Shown: in pieces, positions 1 to 9,262 of the stretch | Numbering within the stretch: the stretch's first letter is position 1 | Layout: every line of letters starts with the position of its first letter | Origin: Vampirovibrionales bacterium | Lineage (GTDB): Bacteria > Cyanobacteriota > Vampirovibrionia > Vampirovibrionales > Vampirovibrionaceae | Direction: 5' to 3' | Assembly: GCA_016712355.1 (NCBI GenBank) | Contig: JADJRF010000001.1 | Location: 1-64,000, forward strand | DNA: 64,000 nt | Notes under the pieces: model-generated | Database searches by the model: none | Told to the model about the DNA's origin: nothing | The model's input: the letters and a program-made list of their open reading frames with translations, nothing else | Position numbers and translations under genes: made by a program

Positions 1-408
1 CCGCCCGCATGGGCACACGGACAAGCCGACACGAATCTGGTAGCGGGACTGAATATCGTCGCCGCCAACCTGACGCACTTTTCCACTGCGCACCCTGGCG
101 TGGCCGGCGTAACGTGTTCGGGGGGCGGTGAGTACGCAGGGTCTGACGACACGCGATCTGTGACGCATCGACGTGCTCATCGTTGGCTGATCTACATGGT
201 AGAAGATGACGACGATCCAACAGCACTGACCTTACTGCACGCCGATCCTGTCGAAGATAAAGACTTCTCGACCACGTTGGACGGTGAGGAAGGCAAGACG
301 ATGTATTTCGACCTGGACACGATTGATTGGCTGTTGCCGGGGATGGCATACATCGTGCGCAACGTTGTCTACGCATTCGAGCTAGACCTGGAGGCCATCG
401 ATGCCTAA
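1..408 (+). CDS. 3' part of a virion-region gene of unknown function
   Basis: The reading frame is open from the first base of the window, so the gene begins upstream and only the last 135 codons are seen. The visible part is acidic (a run of Glu-Asp-Asp-Asp-Asp) and ends in a hydrophobic stretch around Trp-Leu-Leu-Pro. I do not recognise a family. Its stop codon overlaps the start of the tail fibre gene by 8 bases, so the two are probably co-translated, which suggests a tail or baseplate role. A GTG at 100 could be an internal start but nothing requires it. Confidence 0.6.
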   Translation, partial: PPAWAHGQADTNLVAGLNIVAANLTHFSTAHPGVAGVTCSGGGEYAGSDDTRSVTHRRAHRWLIYMVEDDDDPTALTLLHADPVEDKDFSTTLDGEEGKTMYFDLDTIDWLLPGMAYIVRNVVYAFELDLEAIDA

Positions 409-3400
409 ACGCGATGTGGTGCGCAAGATTGATCTCCAAAAGAGCGTAGGATCGGGCGGAACCAGCGTTGTCGTTGGCGGCTCGATCTCCGTCCACGCGC
501 TCGACAGCACCTACCACTACGGCACGCTGGCAGACACACAGGCGCCGCAATTCCTCAAAACGGATGGCACGCGCCCGCTGGCCGGCAACCTGAGCACGCT
601 CACCGGCGTGACCATTGATGGCGTCGATCTGGACGTACACGCCGGCAACCCCGCCGCGCACCACAACCCAGTCACAGGCACGGCGCCGATCTCGGTGGCG
701 ACAGGTCAGGTGATCAGCCTAACACTGCGCGCCGCCAATCCAGGCTTGATCATCGACACGGGGTTGGCGCTAGGCACGCCTACAGGCGTTTCGGCTACCA
801 GTAGCAGCGAAGTGGTTGGCACAGGACATACGCACGCCGTAGCAGCCTACAGCAACGGCGCGACGGCGCCGGGTCAACTGCTGAAAACGACGGCGGAAGG
901 CGATCTGACGCTGCGTGAGTTGACGGCGACTACCGTCAACGTCGGCACCATCAAAGCGCCGAATGTTCTGCGAATTGAACCGACTGGCGGGCGCGTCGAT
1001 TTCCTCGACGGCACGACGCTGCGCAATGAGAATTTCGCCAACACGATCCCGGCGATCACAGGCTGGCAGGTCAACGAAGTGGCCGGCATCGATGGTTGGT
1101 ACGCATTGACCATCGGTGCGATTCAGGCGGATGAATTGCGCGTACGCGTGTTCGTGGCAGACGAAACCAGGGTAGATCGCGGCGAGGAGCTTTGGGGCAA
1201 GAGTTTCGGCATTGTGGCGGAAGCCTTCACGATGCCGGCGGCCATCGGCGGCACGGTGACGATCTATTTCGAGGACTCGCCAGCCGTGGAGGGTGCGCTG
1301 TTCACCGCCAATGACTGGCTGATGTTCCAGCAGATCGACATCGACGGCGGCTTCTCTAATGTGCGCGTGTGGGGGCAAGTCAGCGGCTACAACGCGCTGG
1401 ATGGCGTGGTAGGGCGCGAGAATCAGCAGTCGTGGACATTCACGCTGCGACAGGGATCAACCGGCTCTTGGACTGATCCCGACGCGACGCCGCCCACGGC
1501 AACCGAGATCGAATTTCCGGTCGGCTCGCTTGGCGTGGACTTCGGCCAGAGTGGGCAGGGCATGATCCAACTGTCTACTATCGACCGCAGCGGCGCGCCC
1601 TACATCCGCTTTGCGCGGTGGGCCGGCGCGAATCCTTACACGCCAGCCAACGTGAGCACCGACGTGCAGATTGGCAACCTGAGTGGACTGGGCACGGAGT
1701 ACGGATCGCCCGTCGGCGACTACGGTATCTTCGCAGCCGGCAACGGGCAAACCGCCGAGTTGAGCGACCAGGGCATCTTCCTGCGCAACGCTGCGTTTAC
1801 GCAGTACAGCGGCGCCAATATGGTAGTCGAGATCGACGCCGGCGACATGCGACTCGGATCAGACCTGTCGGGAGTTTTGGGCACGGGATTTTCGTTCACG
1901 GCCAGTTCCGGCGATGTGGTGATCGGGCGCGAGGCGGTAGTCGAGGGGCAGCCGGCGCCGCAATATCTCAAGTGGGAGCGGGACATCGGGCTGCTCACAT
2001 TCACCGGCACGCTGGTCGTGGCGGGATCAGCGTATTCTACAAAAGACAGCACGCTGCGCGGGTGGGTGGTAGACGATACTGAAATCGTCGGGCAGTACGA
2101 CGGCGTAGATCAGATCGTCCTGGGCACAAATGGTAATTTATCCGCCGGCACAGGCGCAGTGATTTTGTCTGCGCTTGGCATTGGACTCGACGCATACGAT
2201 GTTGGCAGCGGCAATCCGAATCCGACGAATAATATCAGCGCCATCGCGTGGTGGAATGACGCCAGCGCGATTGAAGTCAGCGAAACGCCAATCGCGCGCA
2301 TTTGGGGTGGAATCGGACAGAGCGATCTCCCGGCGTTCCAGATCGATGTGAACCCCGGCAGCGCGACGGGGCCGCGTCTGTGGATCGAGGGATCGGGAGG
2401 CACAAGCGGCGCGGAATTGTGGTTCAGCAACATCTCGACTGTCGTCGGGTTGCCGGGCTTGTATTTGGTGCGAAATCCGACGACAGGAGTCGCAACCACT
2501 ACGCTAAACGGCGATTTTCTGTATAGCAGCACCGATGTTCTGCCCAACGCTTCGGATACATACGATCTGGGATCAACGTCGCTCGTGTGGCGGCGTCTCT
2601 ATGTGAACGAGTTGATCGCCGGCACGATCGCAGGCGGCACGCAACTGACCGGGCAAATCTGGCAGTATGACTTGACCGACATGTACATCCGGTCGAATTC
2701 CCCCGACGCTCGCACGCTCTACGTGACTAATCCAGGCACCGGCACGATGCACCTGAACGTAGAGGGCAACATTGCTCTTGGCGGTACAGTGGATGGGGTG
2801 GACATCGCAGCGCACGCCGCCAATGCCAACGCTCACCATGCACAGTCGCACGTGCTGGCGACGACAAGCGGGCTTGGCGCCGATCACACGGTCAGCGGGC
2901 TGACCGCCGGCCAGGTGCTGCGCGCCAGCGGAGCGACCGCGGCGGTATTCGCACAGCTTCAGCACAGCGACCTGGGCGGCATAACGGCGAATGATCACCA
3001 CAATCAGTCGCACGTACTGGCGACGGCAAGCGGACTCGGCGCCGACCACACGGTGAGCGGTCTGACCGCCGGTCAGGTACTGCGCGCATCGGGTGCGACG
3101 GCGGCGGTCTTTGCGCAGTTGCAGCATAGCGATCTGGGCGGCATAACGGCGGATCAGCATCATGCTCAGTCACACGTGCTGGCGACGGCAAGCGGACTCG
3201 GCGCCGACCACACGGTGAGTGGCTTGACGGCCGGCCAAGTGCTGCGCGCCAGCGGCGCGACGGCGGCGGTCTTCGCACAGTTGCAGCACAGCGACCTGGG
3301 CGGCATAACGGCGAATGATCACCACAATCAGTCGCACGTACTGGCGACGGCAAGCGGACTCGGCGCCGACCACACGGTGAGTGGCTTGACGGCCGGCCAA

Positions 3401-6400
3401 GTGCTGCGCGCCGGCGGCGCGACGACGGCGGCGTTCGGCGTGCTGGATCACAGCGAATTGAGCGGCCTCACGACAGGTGATCCGCACACGCAGTACGTGC
3501 ATATCTCGATTGCGCGCGCGATCTCGGCGCAGCACACTTTCAATCCGGCAACGGCTGGCGCTCCCTTTACGCTTGGCGCCAACGCCCAGGGACGGCTGGT
3601 CACGGGATTGAATGCCGATCAGGTCGATGGCATCGACATGCTTGGCACGGCGCAGTACCAGGCGCTGGTGACAGGTGCATCGCCCTATACACCGGCTTGG
3701 ACATCGCTCGGCGCATTTGCCGGCGCAGGGTTGCTGTGGTCGGGCGGGCAGTACCAGATCAACGCCGGGCCGGGGATTGTCGTCACGGGCGCGACGCGCG
3801 TGTACGACACGATTGCGCAGCGCGGTGCGGCGACGTATGCCAGCAACACCGGCAGCGGCACGGGCGGCAGCATCGCCCAACGCGGCACAGCGACATCGGG
3901 CAGCAACGCCGGCACCGCGGCGGCCTGGAGCACAATAGCGCAGCGCGGTGCGACAACGACCGCGGCAGGCACGGGAAGCGCCGGCGGCTACAACACGATT
4001 GCGCAGCGCGGAACGGCCACATCGGCCAACAGCTACACCAACAGCCTGAGCGTAACGCGACCGACAGGCGTTGTCGAGAACGACGTGCTTGTCGCCGTCG
4101 TAACCTGGTGGGCAAACACCCTCACGCCGCCAAGCGGATGGACGCAGATCGGCACGACGCAAAGCTGGTCGCACCCGGACGGCACAGTATACGCGCGGGC
4201 ATACTACCGTGTGGCAGGCGCCAGCGAGCCGTCTTCCTACGCGTGGGGACTGAGCGCAACCAACGACATCGCCTGTACCATCGTCGCCTACAGCAACGTC
4301 GATACGACCGATCCAATTTCAGCCAGCGGCGCACAGACGCAGACCTCGGCCAGCATGACGGCGCCAGGCGTGGACGCCGCGACGACAGCGGATATGCTGA
4401 TTTTCCTGGGCGCGGTGGGCGATGACAATGCCGGCAGCCGCACAGCGACGCCGCCAAGCGGCATGACGGAGCTTGCCGACACGACCAGCGGCACTACCTG
4501 GATCAAGAGCTACGCCGCGCAGCAACTACTGACAGCCAGCGGAGCAACGGGCACGCGCACGGCGACCCTCAGCGCGTCGGCGCGTAACGCCGGCTTCCTG
4601 GTGAGCTTGCGACCCACCGGAACGGCAGGCGGCGACACCGAAGTGACGGTGAACCGGCCCACCGGCGTGGTCGAGAATGATGTCATGTTGGCGACGGTGG
4701 TATATGCAGGCGGTACGCTTACGGCGGCCAGCGGCTGGACGCAGGTGCTGAGCCAGGTGGGAACGGGCGTGACGACGGCAGTCTATCGCCGCACGGCGGG
4801 AGCGTCAGAAGCATCCTCTTACACGTGGGGATTGAGCACAGCGGATGGGCTGGCGGTGGCGATTTCGGCGTACAGCGGCGTCAATGGCAGCAACCCGATT
4901 GCCGATTCCAACAGCCAGGCGAACGCGTCGAGTGCCTCCATGACGGCGCCGGGCGTGACGCCGGCCTCGTCGGTCGATATGCTGGTTTTTGTCGGCGGCG
5001 CGGCGGGCGACATCCGCGCCACGGCGCCGGGCAGCATGACCGAAGACGCCGACACGGGCACGACCGGCGTGAGCGTCTACATGGCGGATCAGTTGCTGGC
5101 AAGCGGCGACGCTACGGGCACGCGCACGGCGACACTGGCGAGTGCAGCGGCAAACGCAGCAGGGCTGGTGAGCTTGCGCCCCGTCTACACGGCGGCGGTC
5201 AACGCCACGATCACGGTCAACGCGCCAACCGGCGTGATCGACAATGACGTGCTGATTGCGACCGTGGCACACAGCGGCGGTACGCTCTCGACGCCGGCGG
5301 GTTGGACGGCAGTGCGCACGGTAACGGGAAGCGGCGTGACGCTGGCGACCTATCGCCGTGTGGCAAGTTCGGAGCCAGCCAACTACACATGGTCGCTCGA
5401 CAGCGCCGACACGATTGCCGTGGCGATTGCGGCCTATACCAACGTCGATACGGCGGCGCCTATCGACGCGCATGACGGCCAAGCCAACGCGTCGAGCACC
5501 TCCATGACGGCGCCGGCGATTACCACGACCGAAACCGACACGGTGCTGCTCTTTGTGGGCGGTGCGGCGGGCAACGTGCGCGCGACCGTGCCGGGCGGCA
5601 TGACGGAACTTGTGGACACGGGCACGGGTGCGGCGTCAGTCTACGTGGCGAGTCAGACCCTAAGCGCGGCAGGCAGCACGGGCACGCGCACGGCGACGCT
5701 GGCGAGTGCGGCGGCGAATGCGGCGATCCTCCTGGCGCTGGCGCCGACACCCTCCGAAGCCACCTACGCAACGGTGACGGTCGATACGCCAACCGGCGTA
5801 GCACAGGACGACGCTCTGATTGCCATCGTTGCCTACAGCGGCGGCGGGTTGACGGCGCCGGTTGGATGGACGCCGATCCGGTCGGTGGTGGGGACGGGCG
5901 TCACGACGGCGGCCTATCTGCGCATTGCCGGCGCGTCGGAACCGGCAAACTCCACATGGTCACTGGACACCATCGACACGATTGCGGTGGCGATTGCGGC
6001 ATTTGACAATGTGGACACGGTGGTCTCGTTGGATGACCACGACGGCCAGGCGAATGCGTCGAGCACCTCTATGACCGCGCCGGCGCTGACCACGACGATT
6101 GCGACCGACATGCTGCTCTTTGGCGGCGGCGTGGCCGGCAACGTGCGCGCCACGCCGCCTTCCGGCATGACCGAGCTTGTGGACACGGGCACGGGCGCGG
6201 CGTCGGTCTATCTGGCAAGTCTGCTGCTCTCCAGCGCAGGGGACACAAGCGCACGCACGGCAACGCTGGCAAGTGCAGCGGCGAACGCAGCGGTGCTCCT
6301 TGCGCTGGCGCCATCCTACACGTTAGCAGGCACGCCGGCGGTGAGCGTCGATGTGGCGGAAGACTACGTGTGGACAGGTGCGCACACGTTCGCCAGCACG

Positions 6401-8764
6401 ATCACGGCGCGGCACGTGCTGCCCCAGTACACCGACAGCTACGACCTCGGCAGCGAAACGCTTTGGTGGCGGCAGCAATTCGTGAGCCAGATCAACGCGG
6501 TAGTCTTTGCCAAACAAACCGTGCAACTGTTTGGCGGCGGGCTGATGGTGACGAAAAATGCCGTCAACCTGCCAGCCGTAGGCGCCAGCCAGACCCAGAT
6601 CGACTTCGGCCAGAGCATGACGCCGGGCGATTTCCTCGTGATCCGGTCGCACGACGCGGCGGGAACGATCAAGGTCGAGTATATGACGGTAGGCGGCCTG
6701 GTAAGCGGCACGACCTACAACGTGACGCGCGATGTTGCCGGCGCACACGTGACCGACCCGGCCTGGGCGGATGGCACGCCGGCTGCGGTGCTTGGGCAAA
6801 GCGGCAACGGGCGCCTCGAAATGAACGCCTACACCTCGCCGCGCCTGAGCATGATCGTGCAGGGCGCGACGTACAGCGCGCAGAGTGAGTACATTCGCCT
6901 GGGCGATCTGAATGGAATGCCGGGCGTCACCTCGACCAAGTGGGGGATTTTCATCGGGGACGCGTCGCAGCATCTGCGCTACTACGATGGATCGCTGGTG
7001 ATCGCCGGCAATGGATCGGGGTTGACCTCGATCAATGGCGGCAACATCACGACCGGCACGGTGACGCTCAGTCAACTGAGCTTCACGCCAGTGCAGACCA
7101 ATAACGTCGTTGCCAGCATCAACGCGACGGCGGAGGGCATTCGCATCGCTGGCAGTCGGATCAGCATAGATGGAAACGTGACCTTCAGCAGCGGATACGA
7201 CCCGACGACGAAGATCACGGCGGGCGGGGCGGCGGCGGATGTTAATGCCAACACGACGACGATCAGCGGCGGCAGAATCACGACGGGATCGATCACGGCA
7301 ACGCAGATTGCGGCAGGCACGATCACGACCAGCCTCTTGAACTTCACGCCAGTGCAGACCAATAACGTCGTTGCCAGCATCAACGCGACGGCGGAGGGCA
7401 TTCGCATCTCTGGCAGCCGGATCAGCATCGACGGCAACGTGACGTTTAGCAGCGGCTACGACCCGACGACGAAGATCACGGCGGGCGGCGCGGCGGCGGA
7501 TGTCAACGCCAACACGACCACGATCAGCGGTGGGAAGATCACGACTGGTTCGATTACGGCAGCGCAGATTGCCGCGAGCACGCTCACTGGCGACCGATTG
7601 GCGCTGACGAGCTATCTGTCGATCAACAGCAACACCTTTGGTGCGGACGGCATCCAGTTGCAGTACAACAGCGGCAACCCGCGCGCCTACATCGGCAATG
7701 GCAGCAACCGGTATTTTCAATTCGATGGCACGACGATCACCTGGCAGGCGGCCAATGCACAACTGGACGCCAGCGGCAATCTGACGGCGACCAATGCCAC
7801 ACTGTCGGGGACGATCACGGCGACATCCGGTAGCATCGGTGGATTTTCGATCCAGAGTAATCAGATGTATGGGGGCGGTATAGCGTTAAGTCCGACTCAA
7901 GGTATTACCGTGTATGCTGCGGATGATTTTAGCACGCAAAGAGGTGTTTACTTTAACGCTTACGATACGCTATGGGGCGACTATTTCAATATCGCTACGT
8001 TGCACACACGTTTTACGCCAGCAACAGCAAGCGTACAGAAAGCGACAATCCAAGCTACGTTAGGCGCCAACCTAAAGCCTGATGGCACGATGCTTTATAC
8101 GTATGATAACGATACAACTTTGACCGTTGGCGCTTCTGGTTACGGAGGTGCCCGGTACACCCAAGTCTTAATTCAAGCCAAGCAGGTTTACGACACAACA
8201 CTTACGGCGTCTATTAGCCTGTTCGTCATGCGCCAAGCATCGCCACAACGCTCCATAGCGATGACGGCGGATAACGTGACAATCAACGGTAATCCCGTCT
8301 GGCACGCCGGCAACGACGGGCCGGGAACGGGGCTGAATGCCGACGTGCTCGACGGCTACCAGGCAGCGCAGTTCGCGCTGTTGACCGGCGCTACATTTAC
8401 CGGCTCGCTGTTATCGACCAGCAGCGTTGGCTACGACTGGAGCGAACTGACGCCTGTCAATAACTGGGTAAACTACGGTGGAACTGCTGCTACGCTAGGC
8501 ATTAAGCGGTTCGGCAACATGGTCAGCGTCAAAGGGCGCATCCGTGCTAATGCCGCTATTGCAGCGAACGTAGCAGTCAATACTGCATTGCCAACGGAAT
8601 ATCGACCTGCGTATGCTCGACTGATTGGGTGTTTGTGTACAGTGGCCGGCACAAGAACAATTGGACGCGTCATCATCAACACAAACGGACTTATTTCGCC
8701 ACAGGAAAATTTCAGTCTGAACGACTGGGTTTCACTGGAGTTCACCTATTTTACAGGAGGATAA
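401..8764 (+). CDS. Giant modular phage tail fibre / receptor-binding protein
   Basis: This 2,787-residue protein is an elongated virion fibre that probably contacts the host surface. Near residues 2635-2660 it has the string WHAGNDGPGTGLNADVLDG, typical of phage tail fibres. It is built of repeats: four 54-residue units (about 815-1030), four IAQRG units (about 1137-1211), four units of about 190 residues starting PTGV (about 1217-1973) and two near-identical 87-residue units (about 2229-2402). Two copies of a YDLGS-x-WR motif flank the repeat block. The last 110 residues form a non-repetitive tip. The base composition becomes noticeably AT-richer from about 7860 to 8290 and again after 8440, which suggests swapped tip modules. 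It is followed by an AGGAGG site for the next gene. Tail fibre is well supported; the receptor is unknown. Confidence 0.88.
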   Translation: MPKRDVVRKIDLQKSVGSGGTSVVVGGSISVHALDSTYHYGTLADTQAPQFLKTDGTRPLAGNLSTLTGVTIDGVDLDVHAGNPAAHHNPVTGTAPISVATGQVISLTLRAANPGLIIDTGLALGTPTGVSATSSSEVVGTGHTHAVAAYSNGATAPGQLLKTTAEGDLTLRELTATTVNVGTIKAPNVLRIEPTGGRVDFLDGTTLRNENFANTIPAITGWQVNEVAGIDGWYALTIGAIQADELRVRVFVADETRVDRGEELWGKSFGIVAEAFTMPAAIGGTVTIYFEDSPAVEGALFTANDWLMFQQIDIDGGFSNVRVWGQVSGYNALDGVVGRENQQSWTFTLRQGSTGSWTDPDATPPTATEIEFPVGSLGVDFGQSGQGMIQLSTIDRSGAPYIRFARWAGANPYTPANVSTDVQIGNLSGLGTEYGSPVGDYGIFAAGNGQTAELSDQGIFLRNAAFTQYSGANMVVEIDAGDMRLGSDLSGVLGTGFSFTASSGDVVIGREAVVEGQPAPQYLKWERDIGLLTFTGTLVVAGSAYSTKDSTLRGWVVDDTEIVGQYDGVDQIVLGTNGNLSAGTGAVILSALGIGLDAYDVGSGNPNPTNNISAIAWWNDASAIEVSETPIARIWGGIGQSDLPAFQIDVNPGSATGPRLWIEGSGGTSGAELWFSNISTVVGLPGLYLVRNPTTGVATTTLNGDFLYSSTDVLPNASDTYDLGSTSLVWRRLYVNELIAGTIAGGTQLTGQIWQYDLTDMYIRSNSPDARTLYVTNPGTGTMHLNVEGNIALGGTVDGVDIAAHAANANAHHAQSHVLATTSGLGADHTVSGLTAGQVLRASGATAAVFAQLQHSDLGGITANDHHNQSHVLATASGLGADHTVSGLTAGQVLRASGATAAVFAQLQHSDLGGITADQHHAQSHVLATASGLGADHTVSGLTAGQVLRASGATAAVFAQLQHSDLGGITANDHHNQSHVLATASGLGADHTVSGLTAGQVLRAGGATTAAFGVLDHSELSGLTTGDPHTQYVHISIARAISAQHTFNPATAGAPFTLGANAQGRLVTGLNADQVDGIDMLGTAQYQALVTGASPYTPAWTSLGAFAGAGLLWSGGQYQINAGPGIVVTGATRVYDTIAQRGAATYASNTGSGTGGSIAQRGTATSGSNAGTAAAWSTIAQRGATTTAAGTGSAGGYNTIAQRGTATSANSYTNSLSVTRPTGVVENDVLVAVVTWWANTLTPPSGWTQIGTTQSWSHPDGTVYARAYYRVAGASEPSSYAWGLSATNDIACTIVAYSNVDTTDPISASGAQTQTSASMTAPGVDAATTADMLIFLGAVGDDNAGSRTATPPSGMTELADTTSGTTWIKSYAAQQLLTASGATGTRTATLSASARNAGFLVSLRPTGTAGGDTEVTVNRPTGVVENDVMLATVVYAGGTLTAASGWTQVLSQVGTGVTTAVYRRTAGASEASSYTWGLSTADGLAVAISAYSGVNGSNPIADSNSQANASSASMTAPGVTPASSVDMLVFVGGAAGDIRATAPGSMTEDADTGTTGVSVYMADQLLASGDATGTRTATLASAAANAAGLVSLRPVYTAAVNATITVNAPTGVIDNDVLIATVAHSGGTLSTPAGWTAVRTVTGSGVTLATYRRVASSEPANYTWSLDSADTIAVAIAAYTNVDTAAPIDAHDGQANASSTSMTAPAITTTETDTVLLFVGGAAGNVRATVPGGMTELVDTGTGAASVYVASQTLSAAGSTGTRTATLASAAANAAILLALAPTPSEATYATVTVDTPTGVAQDDALIAIVAYSGGGLTAPVGWTPIRSVVGTGVTTAAYLRIAGASEPANSTWSLDTIDTIAVAIAAFDNVDTVVSLDDHDGQANASSTSMTAPALTTTIATDMLLFGGGVAGNVRATPPSGMTELVDTGTGAASVYLASLLLSSAGDTSARTATLASAAANAAVLLALAPSYTLAGTPAVSVDVAEDYVWTGAHTFASTITARHVLPQYTDSYDLGSETLWWRQQFVSQINAVVFAKQTVQLFGGGLMVTKNAVNLPAVGASQTQIDFGQSMTPGDFLVIRSHDAAGTIKVEYMTVGGLVSGTTYNVTRDVAGAHVTDPAWADGTPAAVLGQSGNGRLEMNAYTSPRLSMIVQGATYSAQSEYIRLGDLNGMPGVTSTKWGIFIGDASQHLRYYDGSLVIAGNGSGLTSINGGNITTGTVTLSQLSFTPVQTNNVVASINATAEGIRIAGSRISIDGNVTFSSGYDPTTKITAGGAAADVNANTTTISGGRITTGSITATQIAAGTITTSLLNFTPVQTNNVVASINATAEGIRISGSRISIDGNVTFSSGYDPTTKITAGGAAADVNANTTTISGGKITTGSITAAQIAASTLTGDRLALTSYLSINSNTFGADGIQLQYNSGNPRAYIGNGSNRYFQFDGTTITWQAANAQLDASGNLTATNATLSGTITATSGSIGGFSIQSNQMYGGGIALSPTQGITVYAADDFSTQRGVYFNAYDTLWGDYFNIATLHTRFTPATASVQKATIQATLGANLKPDGTMLYTYDNDTTLTVGASGYGGARYTQVLIQAKQVYDTTLTASISLFVMRQASPQRSIAMTADNVTINGNPVWHAGNDGPGTGLNADVLDGYQAAQFALLTGATFTGSLLSTSSVGYDWSELTPVNNWVNYGGTAATLGIKRFGNMVSVKGRIRANAAIAANVAVNTALPTEYRPAYARLIGCLCTVAGTRTIGRVIINTNGLISPQENFSLNDWVSLEFTYFTGG
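2843..3490 (+). repeat. Four tandem 162-bp repeats in the fibre gene
   Basis: Copies begin at 2843, 3005, 3167 and 3329 with an exact 162-bp period and encode a 54-residue unit containing SGLGADHTVSGLTAGQVLRA. The copies are nearly identical at DNA level, so they could recombine and change fibre length. Confidence 0.9.
4051..6320 (+). repeat. Four large repeats (about 190 codons each) in the fibre gene
   Basis: Units begin near 4051, 4647, 5215 and 5777. Each opens with a PTGV-x-x-(N/D)D motif followed by GW(T)xxx, SEP(A/S), AYxxV and ends in a Thr-Ala-Thr-Leu-Ala-Ser-Ala-Ala-Ala-Asn stretch. The spacing is 562-596 bp. They look like repeated beta-rich domains that extend the fibre shaft; the fold is not identified. 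Confidence 0.85.
7085..7606 (+). repeat. Two near-identical 261-bp repeats in the fibre gene
   Basis: The two copies start at 7085 and 7346 and encode the same 87-residue block (TPVQTNNVVASINATAEGIR onward) with only a few substitutions. High DNA identity suggests a recent duplication. Confidence 0.88.
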
Positions 8765-8765
8765 T

Positions 8766-9104
8766 ATGCCAACCTACGATCCGGCGCTCTACGCCGATCA
8801 ACTTTCGGAAGTGCCTGTCGAGACGGAAGTAGCGATGACGGTGCTTCAGATTCTCAAAGAACTGCGCGGCACGCTGGCGCTGCTCGGCGGGATGCAGCAG
8901 ACATGGAACCTGAACGGTATCCCCGACATGGTGCAGGCGGCGATCACCAACAACGAACTGTTGGCCGGCCACTCACCGCAAGATTGGTATCGGTGGGGCG
9001 TCGTCTTCACGGAGCTTCAGACGTGGTTGCAGACGCCGATTGCGTCGATTGAGGCGACGCCGATGCAGGTGCTGATGAAGCGGTACACAGCGCAAACTGG
9101 TTGA
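8766..9104 (+). CDS. Small protein downstream of the tail fibre
   Basis: This 112-residue protein starts one base after the fibre stop and has an AGGAGG ribosome site at the end of the fibre gene. It is mostly predicted helical with no cysteine, signal or membrane segment, and contains a central Trp-Asn-Leu-Asn-Gly stretch. I do not recognise the family. Its position suggests a fibre chaperone or accessory tail protein, but that is inference only. Its stop codon overlaps the -35 box of the next promoter. Confidence 0.6.
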   Translation: MPTYDPALYADQLSEVPVETEVAMTVLQILKELRGTLALLGGMQQTWNLNGIPDMVQAAITNNELLAGHSPQDWYRWGVVFTELQTWLQTPIASIEATPMQVLMKRYTAQTG

Positions 9105-9129
9105 TTTTGTATTCTTATAGGCATATAAT
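9101..9129 (+). promoter_or_regulatory. Sigma70-type promoter of the secreted protein gene
   Basis: TTGATT (9101-9106), a 17-bp spacer and a perfect TATAAT (9124-9129). The spacer and -10 box overlap a 16-bp imperfect palindrome (9110-9125), a likely operator. The gene downstream therefore appears to be transcribed on its own. Confidence 0.7.
9110..9125. repeat. Dispersed 16-bp palindrome family (first copy)
   Basis: TATTCTTATAGGCATA here, with relatives TATGCCTGTAGGAATA (9162-9177), TATGCCTACGGGCATA (21746-21761), TATGCCTATAGATTGA (45206-45221, half-match) and TATGCCTACAGGAATA (62291-62306). Consensus about TATKCCTRYAGGMATA. All lie outside genes or at a gene start, mostly next to promoters, so they look like operator sites. 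Confidence 0.6.
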
Positions 9130-9181
9130 ACACCGTGACCATACGGTTTTGTCGGTCAAAATATGCCTGTAGGAATAAGTT

Positions 9182-9206
9182 GCCCGCCAAGATCGGCTTG
9201 GCGGGC
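9182..9206 (+). other. Leader hairpin
   Basis: Perfect 10-bp stem GCCCGCCAAG / CTTGGCGGGC around the loop ATCGG, followed by a second GC-rich hairpin (GGGGACG / CGTCCCC) just upstream of the ribosome site. There is no U-tract, so these look like mRNA-stabilising or regulatory leader structures and not terminators. Confidence 0.6.
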
Positions 9207-9262
9207 GTGGGGGACGGCGCAGAATCGTCCCCACAAGTGTTATCGCACAGGAGATGGAGATC

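Noticed and set aside
2843..3490. Tandem repeats as a CRISPR array
   Set aside because: The 162-bp units are contiguous coding repeats without spacers. No array was seen anywhere in the window.
6323..7762. 479-codon open frame on the minus strand inside the fibre gene
   Set aside because: It is antisense to the repeat-rich, clearly coding fibre frame. Long antisense frames are expected in GC-rich DNA; no ribosome site or family motif.
401..8764. Diversity-generating retroelement acting on the fibre
   Set aside because: No reverse transcriptase gene and no template/variable repeat pair next to the 3' end are visible.
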